In this document: positions 37,701 through 47,800 of the stretch, in pieces
Layout of the letters: the number at the start of each line of letters is the position of its first letter
How positions within the stretch are numbered: the first letter of the stretch is position 1
Assembly (NCBI GenBank): GCA_009918675.1
Contig: RGDM01000002.1
Location: 1 to 64,000, forward strand
DNA length: 64,000 bases
Direction: 5' to 3'
Source: a bacterium
Lineage (GTDB): Bacteria > Bdellovibrionota_B > Oligoflexia > Silvanigrellales > Silvanigrellaceae
Notes under the pieces: generated by a model
Seen by the model: the letters and a program-made list of their open reading frames with translations, nothing else
The model's database searches: none
What the model was told of the DNA's origin: nothing
Position numbers and translations under genes: made by a program

Positions 37701-37816
37701 AGATCAACAGCTGTCGAAGGATCCAATGGCTTTGTTTGTCGCTGTGCCGACAAGCCAACGCCACTGGTGAGCAAACTCAGGCAAAGTGTAACTAAAACCC
37801 AGGCACGCAACCTCAT
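34739..37816 (-). CDS. Large periplasmic TPR/alpha-solenoid protein
   Basis: 1025 residues. Signal peptide at residues ~4-24 (WVLVTLCLSLLTSGVGLSA), so it is periplasmic or surface. The rest is nearly all-helical with tens of TPR-like hairpins (for example ASSSYKKADECLRNSDSV, EALASAIMRQSLMYRSEGRL). No enzymatic motif is seen. Its ATG at 37816 overlaps the previous stop (ATGA). Large periplasmic TPR proteins are hallmarks of envelope-spanning motility or transport machines, for example the Glt proteins of Myxococcus; that link is inferred. It sits between a helical protein and a TPR lipoprotein. Confidence 0.8.
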   Translation of the reverse strand: MRLRAWVLVTLCLSLLTSGVGLSAQRQTKPLDPSTAVDLSLSLLRDNYDAWATEWARDLLLENVKSISPIESELAVLAGKESALSDDVSQKLRDLMQSTIVDQSSVRAGLLLASLSRGQERRDVLKKTLKAAQTVAPGARATLRVGLIYLAVLLADGEKVEAKKISEKLAEIADTAVHSNTSLSCVEKLLSGDVAFQLGEYLKASSSYKKADECLRNSDSVAIINKPILSVRQAWTAFRLADYDDVLSALALILYDSSAQSLLSDRAVQLDLAMMLGVALSEKSTTTPASLWMHAAAGNNWVSSGLALAIKYLNQKELYQLALSWSEILEDILQVSPVADIFYVEAIGAAERAGFLEKVVALKTRAVLALNSKQTFAKTTQFRPEEDKRRRQLLTQWANDVISARGQQSGVALGTKPLTELYRVAEVLSEEHGDLCSQGESFLMAHQVLASGRMDSLADKVFNWVKDCRNLKVKLRDAALVRVEMLRSTWKANVRDDTAWVRFRSEIDSAIAKDSQNPELRRLVLEAVDDSLERSRFADAEGLLQLLIVSSGSDGDSAQMERNGISNSLIRLISARPMSRKADSLAWVFLSRLARELSVIDGMRRQYELALASAIMRQSLMYRSEGRLSDSLKVLMTESEKFSIDSEIGRDLRFVAARTACSAQFEDECLTLAKKILASVVYSQHDRFLAAHWAGEVDWNKGRFFSAAKHWQEAGEAALQSERLELIAAAQKDVIRSGGVYSEIKQWPEALQTRELLLKLASKTREFSSVQSAFLDWSVQALVVGSYDIAARLSEDISEMSKQVFRNKKNQISSIAALSELVEKYSLLRVRGEPGHMLQKTVADFLKAARAFDAERFAGSRKQTKLAQIIVQEAFDYWQNSLLRDSDIFSKQGVAEKIENSIVNFRKSYADLLKGCEALDGVVFLKRKSAPCRKAVGENFVLYASRIREWAARTVGGEQNQLLRISSQVSLIESQARSNAGLKVNISGSFAAQLSPLLERNHLFLGGLASDSLKVSPALPGSQSW

Positions 37817-39750
37817 TTTGCAACCCGCCACTCAAGATTTTCAGTTCGGATACGGCGCAAGTCATTGAGTCGATCCCTCGTCCACTTGAGCTGAGCGGCA
37901 TCAGAAGCGACCTTTTGCCTAATCTCGTTTTGTGCGATCTGCTCAAGAAGTCGATTCTCACGAATCTTTCCCAAAATCCGCAGATCAATTCCAAGCAATA
38001 CTGTGCGCAATTTGGGGCGCAGCTCAGACGCGGAATCGGTGAGAAAATTTCTCAGTGAATCGCGAAGCGAGTCAACCTGCTTTGAAAGATCAATAACAAC
38101 CGAAGCCATGGTATTATTTTGCCTGGCTCTGGCTGTCATTCTGCTAAGCAAAGCACTCTCGAGACGCTGAAGAAGGATTGATGATTCAGTAAAAAACTGA
38201 TCCGCCTGAGATGAATTCAGTTGAGCAGGGTTCAAACCAGCAAGATTGACTTTGTAGTCGGATATGGTCATCCGCAGCAGTTTTATTTTATTCAAGGCAT
38301 CCTGAGCAGCGGCCTGTGTCCTTGGATTCAAGACTATGTTTGTCTTCATGAAGTCTAAAATAAGAGCACGTTTTTCTTGCTGAAGGCTGCGCAAATCCAA
38401 AGCCAAGGCCTTCATGTTTCCTGCGGTTTTCAGAGCATCTTCCTGGTCGAGGTCAAAAGAGGCCAAGAGCGCTTGCGCACGGCGCAGCCGACTTTCGATT
38501 GCGACTAAAGATTCCTGCAAGGTCATGACTTTCTGAACTTCAGGATTGAAAATTTGCGCGTTCAATGCCAATCCCAAACTGGAATTTAACCCCTCAAGCC
38601 GTTCGACGAGATTTGCAACAACTTTCCGAGAGGCGTCGTTTTTCAATTCATCCGCGCTTGCTAGGAGGTGTGCAAGTTGCCTTGCATATTCAAGAACAAT
38701 CATCTGTGATCGCGAAACAAAATTGTCTTCATCAAAATGCATTGCGGTTAATCCACGCGTCGACTTTGCTAACCAAAATTCTATTGGCAGAAGCAAGGCT
38801 TCGTTCCGATTTAGGAAGTCGACTTTTGCGGCGATGGAGCCAATGGTATTCGCCACCGCTTGCCATTCGTTGCTTGCAGAATCATAGGAATCAGCAATTG
38901 CGTCTATTCTGCTGATCACCTCGAGCTCTATGCTCGGCTTGCGAATGGCTGATAGCAGTGACTGAATTTCTTCACGATCCTGCTCATACCTCCAATTTTC
39001 CCGTTTCAAGTGATCAATCTTCTGCTCGGGCGCAACTGTCAGGGATGTGTTTTTAAAGTCAGATCCGCTTTTCTTCAAAATCTCAAACATCCGTGAACGA
39101 ATGAGTTGGGACTGGGGATCTGTGACACGTATTTCCGCAAGCCTCTGCTGCAATTTTTTTTCGGAGTCTTTTTTCTCGCAAAGGGCTCGGATTCCTATGG
39201 AAAAGAGTTCTATTCGCTCAGCAAGCCAGGGATCAAATTTTCCAGCCGAATTGAAAGACTTTTTGGCTCTATCAAATGCTGCTTCAGCTAGATCATTTTG
39301 CTTCAAAAGAAGATGTGCAGCCGAAATTTTTAACCATGCCGTTGGGTTTTCCGAGTCAGAACTTTCAACGAAATTTGCAGCAATTATGGCTATTCTATCG
39401 TTGAATTCGCCTTCCCGTGCGCCTGATGTTAAATGTTTTTTGGTTTTTTCAAGAATACTTTGCGCACATCTAGAAAATGCAGTTGAGATGTATTTTTGCT
39501 TGAGTGCGCACTGCTCGAAACTCGTCGATTCAGACTCTGAAGCCCATCGATTCCCGGCAGCATCGATTTCGTCGGGCGCCAAGGTGAGTGCCATTAAATT
39601 CTGAACACGGCCGCGCGCCACAGTCCATAAATCCGTCTGCGTCGATATTATCTGAGCCGCGGCGCTGCCAACAGCAGTCCATGAAAACAAACAAATCCCC
39701 AAAAACTGGAAATTTGTTTTTATAAGTTGTGCTTTGCGGGAGGTTCTCAC
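37813..39750 (-). CDS. Periplasmic helical/coiled-coil protein
   Basis: 645 residues from a GTG at 39750 with AAGGAGG upstream, overlapping the previous stop (GTGA). Signal peptide near residues 10-32 (FQFLGICLFSWTAVGSAAA). The mature part is almost entirely alpha-helical. Long heptad-like stretches (AIESRLRRAQALLASFDL, QEKRALILDFMKTNI, ESALLSRMTARARQNN) suggest coiled coils over residues ~420-640. There is no recognisable enzymatic motif. Second in the five-gene cluster; products on both sides are exported too, so it is likely one part of the same periplasmic assembly. Confidence 0.78.
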   Translation of the reverse strand: MRTSRKAQLIKTNFQFLGICLFSWTAVGSAAAQIISTQTDLWTVARGRVQNLMALTLAPDEIDAAGNRWASESESTSFEQCALKQKYISTAFSRCAQSILEKTKKHLTSGAREGEFNDRIAIIAANFVESSDSENPTAWLKISAAHLLLKQNDLAEAAFDRAKKSFNSAGKFDPWLAERIELFSIGIRALCEKKDSEKKLQQRLAEIRVTDPQSQLIRSRMFEILKKSGSDFKNTSLTVAPEQKIDHLKRENWRYEQDREEIQSLLSAIRKPSIELEVISRIDAIADSYDSASNEWQAVANTIGSIAAKVDFLNRNEALLLPIEFWLAKSTRGLTAMHFDEDNFVSRSQMIVLEYARQLAHLLASADELKNDASRKVVANLVERLEGLNSSLGLALNAQIFNPEVQKVMTLQESLVAIESRLRRAQALLASFDLDQEDALKTAGNMKALALDLRSLQQEKRALILDFMKTNIVLNPRTQAAAQDALNKIKLLRMTISDYKVNLAGLNPAQLNSSQADQFFTESSILLQRLESALLSRMTARARQNNTMASVVIDLSKQVDSLRDSLRNFLTDSASELRPKLRTVLLGIDLRILGKIRENRLLEQIAQNEIRQKVASDAAQLKWTRDRLNDLRRIRTENLEWRVAK

Positions 39751-40454
39751 AGCGCCTCCTTCGCTTTCTCCAATATTCGTGGTGTAACTTCCGAACGCTG
39801 CTCATTCGAAGACGATGTTCGTATCGCTGCGTCTACATCCTGGGTTGGATCTTTAATTTCGATGAAGTGATTTTGTTTGCGACCTGCTTTGGCATTAATT
39901 TCTAACGCCAGTGTTTTATCAACCGTCCGCCAGGGTGCTTCGCTCACGCGCGAAAGCGCTGCAGGCAAGGGAGACATCTGAAATTGCAAACGGACAAGGT
40001 GCTGCCCTTCGCGCATTCGTCCAAGGAAAAGTGGAAGCGGATTTTTTTCACTGACAACAACTGCGCTTTGGGTATAGATAAACGGGCGTCCATCCAGCGA
40101 GACGCGAACGTGACTCACAGCAAACGAATTTTTGTCTGATGCACTGTTGTTCGTAGTAGATGGCTTTAATTCAAGTCTGTATTCAACTGTCTCCGCAGAG
40201 GGATCCCCTATCAGGTTCATCTGCGCTTCTGAGATACGCTGCTCGAGTTCTTTGACACGAGAATCAAGTGCGGCCGCGCGGCTGGCAAGTTGGCGCAATT
40301 CAGAAGGGGTTCCATCGACAGTGCTTTCAATTGCAAGATCAGCACAAAATCCTGGTTTTGCGATAAAAAAGCAAACAATAATTGTGAGTGTGACGCCAGC
40401 ACTGCGATCGTTTGAAAATAAACAACGAAAGAAATTTGCAAGCCGATTTTTCAT
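39747..40454 (-). CDS. Periplasmic coiled-coil/beta protein, DlaT-misnamed family
   Basis: 235 residues. Signal peptide ends near KPGFCADL (residue ~38). A short coiled coil (LASRAAALDSRVKELEQRI) follows, then a beta domain with VSLDGRPFIYTQ, GRMREGQHLVRLQFQM and EINAKAGRKQNHFIEIKD. The pattern resembles a deltaproteobacterial family found beside TPR genes and often mislabelled dihydrolipoamide acetyltransferase; no lipoyl or acyltransferase domain is present here. First gene of the five-gene cluster, 92 bases after dus, so read-through from the tam operon is possible. Confidence 0.7.
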   Translation of the reverse strand: MKNRLANFFRCLFSNDRSAGVTLTIIVCFFIAKPGFCADLAIESTVDGTPSELRQLASRAAALDSRVKELEQRISEAQMNLIGDPSAETVEYRLELKPSTTNNSASDKNSFAVSHVRVSLDGRPFIYTQSAVVVSEKNPLPLFLGRMREGQHLVRLQFQMSPLPAALSRVSEAPWRTVDKTLALEINAKAGRKQNHFIEIKDPTQDVDAAIRTSSSNEQRSEVTPRILEKAKEAL

Positions 40455-40546
40455 CTCGAGTCCGCCCTGCCTCTAGAGAACCTGCACGATCTCACTCGAT
40501 CGTTGCATGTGCCGACAGAACTGAGCAGAGCAGACTTTTCCCAGCC

Positions 40547-41677
40547 CTAGAGGAATTTGACCCGATTGAAAGATGGATTACTGAAACGCATTCCGAAATC
40601 CTCAATAGATTCGGTAAGCTCTGAGACACTCTTTGCTTTTGTAGACATCTTCCAAAAAGCATGACCGAATTGATACCAACGCGAACCAGTCGCGGCAAAA
40701 AATCTGAACTTTTCGAGAATATAGTCCTCTTGTGGAAAATAAATCTTCATGAAACCAATCAGAGTGAGGCACGCCCGAATATATTCTCGACCTTCATCTT
40801 CACTCGACGTAGGGCAGGTCTCGTGTTCGCGACCCGCAGGCGCGTGCGGGTAATTGAGCGCTTGTGCGATTTGCCACATGATCCAGGGTCGTGCGGTTGC
40901 AGCGCGCGCGATCATCGCTCCATCGGCCTGATATTCGCCAATAACTCGCAACGCGTCCTCGGCAGTTTGAATATCACCATTGGCAACAACAGGGATGCGG
41001 CGTGCTCTTGAAACCTCTTTGACGAGCTGCCAATTGGCAGATCCTTTGTGCTGTTGCGCTCGCGGACGGGGATGAATTGTCAGCCAATCAGCGCCCGCGG
41101 ACTCCAATGCAGCGGTAAATTCTAAAAGGTCATCCAAGCTTTCATGCTCGCCATTTCCACCACGCAATTTCACGCTCACAGGCCTTTGTGCGTGTTGCTT
41201 TGTCCAATGAACCACCTGCGCAGCATAGCTTTTGTCGCCCATGAGGCGAACGCCCCAGTTGTGTCGCAGGGTGTGTGAGACCGGACAGCCCATATTGATG
41301 TCGAAGCCCCACGGATTCACGCTGAGGAGCTTTTGAACGCTTGCAGAAATATACTTTTCTTCATTGCCCAGCAGCTGAGGAATAAAAAAAGTCTCCCTAG
41401 GTGCTGTCTTAAGCTCATTCGTTGTCGCAAGTTTCTCGTCGGGAAGTCGGCGCGTTGAAAGCATTTCAGTAAAAGTCAGAGGATTGAGTCCTACAGGTGT
41501 GTAGGAACGGATGAGTGCTCGGAAAGCAACATTGCTGAGGCCTACCATCGGCGCAACGAGAAAGGGAAATTCAAGCCCAAGACTCAAGAGTCGAGTTTGC
41601 GGCAATGTTTTTTGAGTGCGTTGCGTTCCGCCAGGCCATTCCAGGCTCTGACTCGTGAGCGGGTCCATGCTATGCAT
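40547..41677 (-). CDS. dus: tRNA-dihydrouridine synthase
   Basis: About 376 residues. FMN-dependent TIM-barrel enzyme that reduces uridine in tRNA D-loops. Visible: the opening APMVGLSNVAFRALIR, catalytic Cys in NMGCPVSHTLRHN, VKLRGG, HPRPRAQQHKG, VVANGDIQTAEDALR and GAMIARAAT. The start lies near 41677 (MHSMDP) or 41668, because the open frame further upstream overlaps the tamA 3' end. It begins 4 bases after the tamA stop. DusA, DusB or DusC subtype is unclear. It forms part of the long minus-strand run and is probably cotranscribed with tamBA. Confidence 0.92.
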   Translation of the reverse strand: MHSMDPLTSQSLEWPGGTQRTQKTLPQTRLLSLGLEFPFLVAPMVGLSNVAFRALIRSYTPVGLNPLTFTEMLSTRRLPDEKLATTNELKTAPRETFFIPQLLGNEEKYISASVQKLLSVNPWGFDINMGCPVSHTLRHNWGVRLMGDKSYAAQVVHWTKQHAQRPVSVKLRGGNGEHESLDDLLEFTAALESAGADWLTIHPRPRAQQHKGSANWQLVKEVSRARRIPVVANGDIQTAEDALRVIGEYQADGAMIARAATARPWIMWQIAQALNYPHAPAGREHETCPTSSEDEGREYIRACLTLIGFMKIYFPQEDYILEKFRFFAATGSRWYQFGHAFWKMSTKAKSVSELTESIEDFGMRFSNPSFNRVKFL

Positions 41678-41681
41678 CCCA

Positions 41682-44600
41682 TCAAAAATTTGCGCCAATT
41701 CCAATATGATAGGCACCAGGCAGAGGGAATAACCCAAAAAGCTTTGATGTGGAACTTCTTTTAACGCAGCGAGGAGCTGCCGATGTGGTGCCAACATCCG
41801 CAGGTAAAATGCAATCATCCTTGCGTGCTGCATCACCTGGTTCGCGCAATGGAAAGCCCAAATCTATGTTGAGTGAAGCAAAATTTGAGATGATATAGCG
41901 CACACCTAATCCGGCAGAAATATAACTATTCTGCAAATAACGGTTGAAGATCGAGGTTTCCAATCGATCAATCGCATCGTCTCCAACAACCCGGGCCGAC
42001 CGAAGCGCACATTGATCCGACGCTCCTGGATCCAAGCCTGTCGAACCTCCGCTCAGGCTTGCTTGCAGAGCTTGTTGCTCTTGGCCTGTGAAAAAGGCTG
42101 CACCCGTATCCAGAAAACTCACCAGACCTAAACTCTCTCCCAGCCACGGCGTTCGTACACGAAGCTCGCTTTTAGCATAAAGAACATTCGTCGCTCCTAT
42201 CGCTCGGAGCGTTGGCTGGCATTGGAGAGAAGGGTTGGCTTCAGGCGACTGGAAATTGAGCCAAAGAAGGGGACCTGGGGTCACAGCGCTGCTTGCTTCC
42301 GGAAATCCTCGAACAAGCGAACGCCCGGCAAGTGTCGCGCGACGCGAGCTTGGTGCCGTCACTGCTTCTTTCTGTGAGTTAACCACGTCTGAGATCTTCA
42401 CACCACCAGCGTTGATTGCTCCCGAAAGCCTCTCCCAGATTTGAATAAAGAAAGCAGCATCTGCACTGTAGCGATCATATCGAACGTCGGAAAGTAATCC
42501 GAATCTCGCATGATAAGACGCCAAATCTAGGGTCAAACCACGGGTGGGCCACTCAAGATTATTTCTCGTATCCAGCGATGCCGAAAGAACAACTTCGTGG
42601 ATTTTGACAGTTGGTCTCTCGAGAGCCTCGAGCGGCTGAATACTTTGACCAATCGCTTTCGACCATTCGTGCGAAAATTTAAGCTGCAATGTCCAAATAC
42701 GTTCAACAATACTCGGACGCCAGGCCAAACCGGTTTCAACCGTCTCAAAATACCTGTCGGAGAGAGACTGCGCCGAGACTTCAACACCAGTAACCGCATT
42801 CCAATCAAAAGGAAACACAGTTTCCCGTATTCTCAATAGCGGTTCCATGACTCCAAGTGTGAGCTTCCGACCCATGATCCGCTGATTCGACAGAACTGCG
42901 TTTTGCAATTTTTCTTGAGAGACTGTCAAAGTGGACGTGAGACGCAGCCCATCGCTGGTCAAATTGTTTTTCGCATAGTCAACATTGAAACGATAACCGC
43001 TGCGAGTCCCGTAGCCCGGACTCAAACCAAGTGTGTAACTCTTCTTGGCTTGCGAACGAATGACCAAGTCCAAAACCGAGTCTTTCCGCTCGAGGCTCTC
43101 GGTTGACAATGGTTCAATCAGGACACTCTCAAAAAGGTCGTGTTTGAGAAGCCTAAGTCTTGCTTGCTCCAGTGCCTCGGGCGTAAATAGATCGCCACTT
43201 TTCAGACCACTTTCTTGAATAATTCGCTTTTGCTTTCCGAAAACGTCACCCTCTGCATAGACACGGCCAATCCGAACCAGCGGACCAGGATCTAAATCAA
43301 CGGTCACCTGCACAGGACGAATTGAACCGGCGGCAGGCAGACTCCGGGTTGTCACCTGAGCCCGCGAATAGGCATAACCCGCATTCATCAATTCAAGTCT
43401 GACTTCATCTTCAATCGCCTTAAGCCGACCTGCATTAACAGGCTGGCCCGGCAGAAGAACTTTCTCCTCAAAGTTTTTTGTCAAATTGAAATCAAATGGA
43501 CGACCGAGAATTGTAACATCACGAAGAACCGATCGATAGCCTGGCACAGATTCGAAAATCATTCGGACCGTGTGCGCATCTTGTGAAAAGATCACCTTGG
43601 GATCTTTCACCTGAACATCAGCATATCCCTCTTCAAGATAGAGAGCAGTTAAGCGATCACGGTACTTAGTCAAGAGCTCTTCTACAAAAGGAACAGAACC
43701 TTCAAAAAGGCCGGGAGACAGCTCCAACTTATCTAATATTTCCTGCTTCGACTGAGGCAATTCTCCAATAAAAATAACATCACCAACAACAACAACTGGT
43801 CCGGTTTGAACATAGAACCTAACCACAGAGTCACCGTTGGGATCAGTGAGCCGGTTTGGGCCAGTCACAACTGCTGTTGCAAAACCTCGCTTCACGTATG
43901 TTCGCCGCACTTCACCACGCAGTTCGTCATCTGAAAGTGAAAGAACATCATAGGCGGAAATCTTTTCGCGAAAATCCGAGAGCGCATCCGTAATCACTCC
44001 GGTCTGTCGGTTGATAACCTCAAGGCGAGTTTTTGGTCCACGCACATAGCGCAAGCGCACAGAGGCTCGCTCATTGTCTTGCGAAACGTTTAAAGCAATA
44101 AGCGAAAGCTCAACGTTCAAAAAACCTTCTGACAAAAGCCGAGATTTCTGTCGTTCTAAAACCTCTTCGATAGCTGCTCTATCACAAAGAGAACCTAACT
44201 CGATTGGAGTGCTAAAATAGTCGAACAAACTCTCATCCGGCTCGGTTTGTAATTCCGCAATTCTGCAAGGTGTCCCGAGATTAACCGGAAAAACGACTCT
44301 TAATTCTCCTGTCGGACCTGAACTCACCTCTGGAGTGGCAAGCGAAGATTTCAGATAACCACGCTCAGCGAGTTTTTTCCTAATTGATTCGCGATCTCTT
44401 TCACTCTCCTCAAGAATGAAAGGCAAACCAACACGTGTTCTTATGCTTGCGCGGACCTGCTGAGCTTGAGCAGAGGTAAGACCACGGAATCCTACCTCAC
44501 CGATGCGAGCAACACGGTTCGCTGAAACTCTGAATAACAATTTACCATCTTTTTCCTCACGCCTGACAAAAATGTTTTGCAAGCCGAAACGCTCAAAGAG

Positions 44601-44852
44601 TACGTGAATGACTTCGCCGGAAATATCTCCCGTTGGAAGTGCATTGAGAGTCTGAACAAGCTCCAAGTTCGGCTGCCACGACTGATCATCAATCTGAAAA
44701 TCGAACTCAGCATTCGACTTACGCTCCGAAGCCTGCTCAATTTGGGCAGCAAAAGCTGACGATAATTTCAAGTTCGCAGGTATTACACCTAAGACAATTG
44801 CAATAACGCAACCGACCACGAGGAGCGCGAACTTAATAGTGCGCACGTTCAT
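41682..44852 (-). CDS. tamA: TamA-like Omp85 outer-membrane protein with expanded POTRA region
   Basis: 1056 residues; E. coli TamA has ~577. Signal anchor at residues ~8-35. Roughly residues 45-640 hold repeated POTRA-type units (GEVGFRGLTSAQAQQV, AELQTEPDESLF, VVVGDVIFIGELPQSKQEIL, IGRVYAEGDVFGKQK). The C-terminal ~400 residues are the barrel: the lid-loop motif is SLVRGF and the last strand ends ...HIGIGANF with terminal Phe. The gene sits directly after tamB with an ATGA overlap and GGAGG before the ATG. TamA-TamB inserts selected outer-membrane proteins and probably moves phospholipids. A BamA paralogue is the alternative. Confidence 0.85.
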   Translation of the reverse strand: MNVRTIKFALLVVGCVIAIVLGVIPANLKLSSAFAAQIEQASERKSNAEFDFQIDDQSWQPNLELVQTLNALPTGDISGEVIHVLFERFGLQNIFVRREEKDGKLLFRVSANRVARIGEVGFRGLTSAQAQQVRASIRTRVGLPFILEESERDRESIRKKLAERGYLKSSLATPEVSSGPTGELRVVFPVNLGTPCRIAELQTEPDESLFDYFSTPIELGSLCDRAAIEEVLERQKSRLLSEGFLNVELSLIALNVSQDNERASVRLRYVRGPKTRLEVINRQTGVITDALSDFREKISAYDVLSLSDDELRGEVRRTYVKRGFATAVVTGPNRLTDPNGDSVVRFYVQTGPVVVVGDVIFIGELPQSKQEILDKLELSPGLFEGSVPFVEELLTKYRDRLTALYLEEGYADVQVKDPKVIFSQDAHTVRMIFESVPGYRSVLRDVTILGRPFDFNLTKNFEEKVLLPGQPVNAGRLKAIEDEVRLELMNAGYAYSRAQVTTRSLPAAGSIRPVQVTVDLDPGPLVRIGRVYAEGDVFGKQKRIIQESGLKSGDLFTPEALEQARLRLLKHDLFESVLIEPLSTESLERKDSVLDLVIRSQAKKSYTLGLSPGYGTRSGYRFNVDYAKNNLTSDGLRLTSTLTVSQEKLQNAVLSNQRIMGRKLTLGVMEPLLRIRETVFPFDWNAVTGVEVSAQSLSDRYFETVETGLAWRPSIVERIWTLQLKFSHEWSKAIGQSIQPLEALERPTVKIHEVVLSASLDTRNNLEWPTRGLTLDLASYHARFGLLSDVRYDRYSADAAFFIQIWERLSGAINAGGVKISDVVNSQKEAVTAPSSRRATLAGRSLVRGFPEASSAVTPGPLLWLNFQSPEANPSLQCQPTLRAIGATNVLYAKSELRVRTPWLGESLGLVSFLDTGAAFFTGQEQQALQASLSGGSTGLDPGASDQCALRSARVVGDDAIDRLETSIFNRYLQNSYISAGLGVRYIISNFASLNIDLGFPLREPGDAARKDDCILPADVGTTSAAPRCVKRSSTSKLFGLFPLPGAYHIGIGANF

Positions 44853-47800
44853 TTCCCTCCAAATTGGAATCTGAACCCACCTGAGAGTTCTGAATAAGTT
44901 CCAATCTGCGAAGAACGCCTATCAAAGCCGCCAATCACGTTCACACTTTCATTGATAAAAATTGTTCCAGTTAGAGATTGGCTGTTAGGTTCGAAATCTA
45001 AACCTAGATTAAATTTCTCACCAAGATCTCTGCTCACGCGCGCACGCCAGCTGCTTTGTCCGCCTTCGAGAATCGGCTGAAGCTCAAATCGATCAACGAA
45101 ACCACGAGTGATTTTCGAAACTGCCTGACTCAATGGGTCATCGAAGAGCCCGACAACACCATTGGCAATGGCTTGAGTCACCGCTGTTTGCGTGGTTTCA
45201 CCTGGCCCACGGCCGGTTGAAATCATCCGAATGAGTGTCGGACGGGAAAGCGGATTTCCATCTGGACCAACAGACGGATCGCTCCAAATATTCAACCGTG
45301 GTCGAGAGAGAGGGCCCTCAGCCCCAACGAAGACGCTGTATTTATCGACCTTGGCAACCATTTGTGCGTCCAAGCGCGGCTCGATGCGCACAAGATTATC
45401 AAAAATTGCGTCAGCTCGCGTAACCTCAAAACGAGTCTTTAAGAGATTCAGCACGCCATTGTCCAGACGAATCTGGCCAGCCACAACTGGTTCAGTATCG
45501 CTTCCGGTGATCTTCAATGCAGATGAGACACGACCGCGGATGCATGATGTTTGCAGAGTAAAACTGTTATCCGCCTCTAAACCAATGCTCAGCTGAGCAA
45601 ATGGCTTTGCAGGATTCGAAATACTGCTCTCAGATGAACTTGCCGAAGGGCGCAACATTTCCTGACACGTTGCGTCGCGATATGCGCGTCCCTTTACAAT
45701 CCGAACATCTCCACTCAAAGCATAAGGTCGCTTTGTTCCAACAAGTTCAACCTGACCATCAAGACTCGTTTCAACAGTTTCGAAGATGTCCTGAGGCCAA
45801 CGAAATTGAGCTGATCGCAAATTCGCTCGAATGGCCACGGATGGATCTTGCGGCTGAGATTCATCACCAGATGTCAAATCTATGGTCCCAACGACGTCAA
45901 TTTGTCCGGTTCCTTTCGCCCCCGTGAGATTTGGGATCTCGATTCTTGAGTCCTGAAAAAGCACTCGACCGTTCAGTGCTGTGATGGGCGGCGAGAGATA
46001 CTTTCCACCAACGGTGACATTTTCAACACGCGCTTCCCCACGCAGAGAGAAGCCAGTATCGGCGCTTTGAATTTGCCCTCTGAGTGCAATCTTTCCGCTC
46101 GCTTGATTGATGATTTCTCCAAACCGCGTGAGCACGTTTGCATCCACTTGACCTTCGACTCGCGCGCTCAATTTGTTCTCTTCAAAAGAGTAAGAACCGC
46201 TGCTGATAATTTCGCCTGCGGCACTTTTCAGAATCACAGGAGAAAATTTAAGTTCGCCTTCAACAAGTGAAATCCCTACAGTTTCACGCAGAGAGAACAT
46301 CTCTTTTCCAGATTGAAAAAGGAGTTTGCTTACCTGTCCTTGACCAGAAAATTCAGAGGCAACTGCCGAACCAGTTGAAGCAATTCGACGCAACCCAGGA
46401 CCTTCCAAGCTTACATCTGCAGAGACATCGCCTGTGGCACGAATCTGGCCAGAGTTGAATGCCGGTATATATTTAAACAACTCAAATGCGCGCAAACTCG
46501 CAAAAAGAGTCGTTGACTCTTCGAGCCTATGATCAAATACCACACGTCCCTGAACTTGATCGAAAAGTCCTGAGAAAAAAACGTTGAGCGGCCCACCACC
46601 ATGCGACGATGCTGTTAAAACAACGCTGCCGAGTGGATTGCTGCGCAAACTTAGACCATCGAGTCGTCCCGTGGCAGACAACTCCCAATCTTTCCAGCCG
46701 CCCTGTGCCGAGCCACGCAAATCAAATGCTCCTGCAAGGACGTCTTTTGATTCGCCCACAAATGCAAAAGGAACAGACTGAATATCGGCTCTCAATGACA
46801 ACGACTTTTCTGAAATACTCTCAATTTCAACGATAGCTTTAGACTGCAATATCTCGAGATTTTTGCCTGTTTTCTTTTTATTATTATTAAATAAAAGATG
46901 CCCTTTTCCTAGAACCAAGTCCTCTGCGAAAAGTCGACTCCCAGAGCACCATCCCTGCTGGCACACAAGACCGGCTTTAATCTCGCGAGCCGAGATATTG
47001 GGTGACGAAAAGTCTGTCAGCTTCAAATTAAGGTCAACCGATGCTTTTCTCAGGTCACGCATGTTTCCAACAACTCGCAACCTCGGAACTTGCAGATGAC
47101 CGCGAATCTCCTTTGCCATTTCAACATACTTGCCACCAAATGCTGACAATATATGTGAAACGCGTCCATCAAACATTCCATCGATTTCGATACGGTGTGA
47201 ATTAAAATCAATCTTAACGCCATTCGCTTTGAGGTTTGCAGATTGAGCCTCATCATCTAGCCATGCCTCAACTCCCCGCGCACGGAAGCCAAGCGTATCC
47301 AATTCAACTTCTCCAGAGACGCGCGAAAACCTGAGTCCATGAACAGAACCATCGCTGACCTGAGCAGCAGCTTTAAAAAGAAGAGGCTGTTTTGCCGACG
47401 AGGAAATTTCCCCGCGCAGAGCCAAAGCCCCTTGAATCGGTTCGTCAACAAAATAAGAGATGAGCTCTGCTGCCGCGTTTGTCGTCGTGAACTTGAATTC
47501 GGTTGAATCTCGCTGATAGTCAATCTTTCCTTTTTGCAAACTGAGCTGCATCCGAGGCTCTTGTCCATTCTCAGTGCGCGGGTCACAGCGCGCAGAAGTC
47601 CCCTCAAAGGTCATTCGCTTGCCGTTCGATTCAAGCCTGAGTTGGACATCACAGCTCGGTAACTTGCGCTTATTAGGCTCAAACTCGGGTACGACGAATT
47701 GTGTCACTCGCACAGGACCCGCCACCACAAGCGTGTAACCGTTTACCGTACCCGAATTAAGTTCCCCATATACATTGAGTTCGTTGGTGGTCATTTGAAA

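Noticed and set aside
39747..40454. Dihydrolipoamide acetyltransferase
   Set aside because: No lipoyl or catalytic acyltransferase motif is visible; that label is a known mis-annotation in this family.
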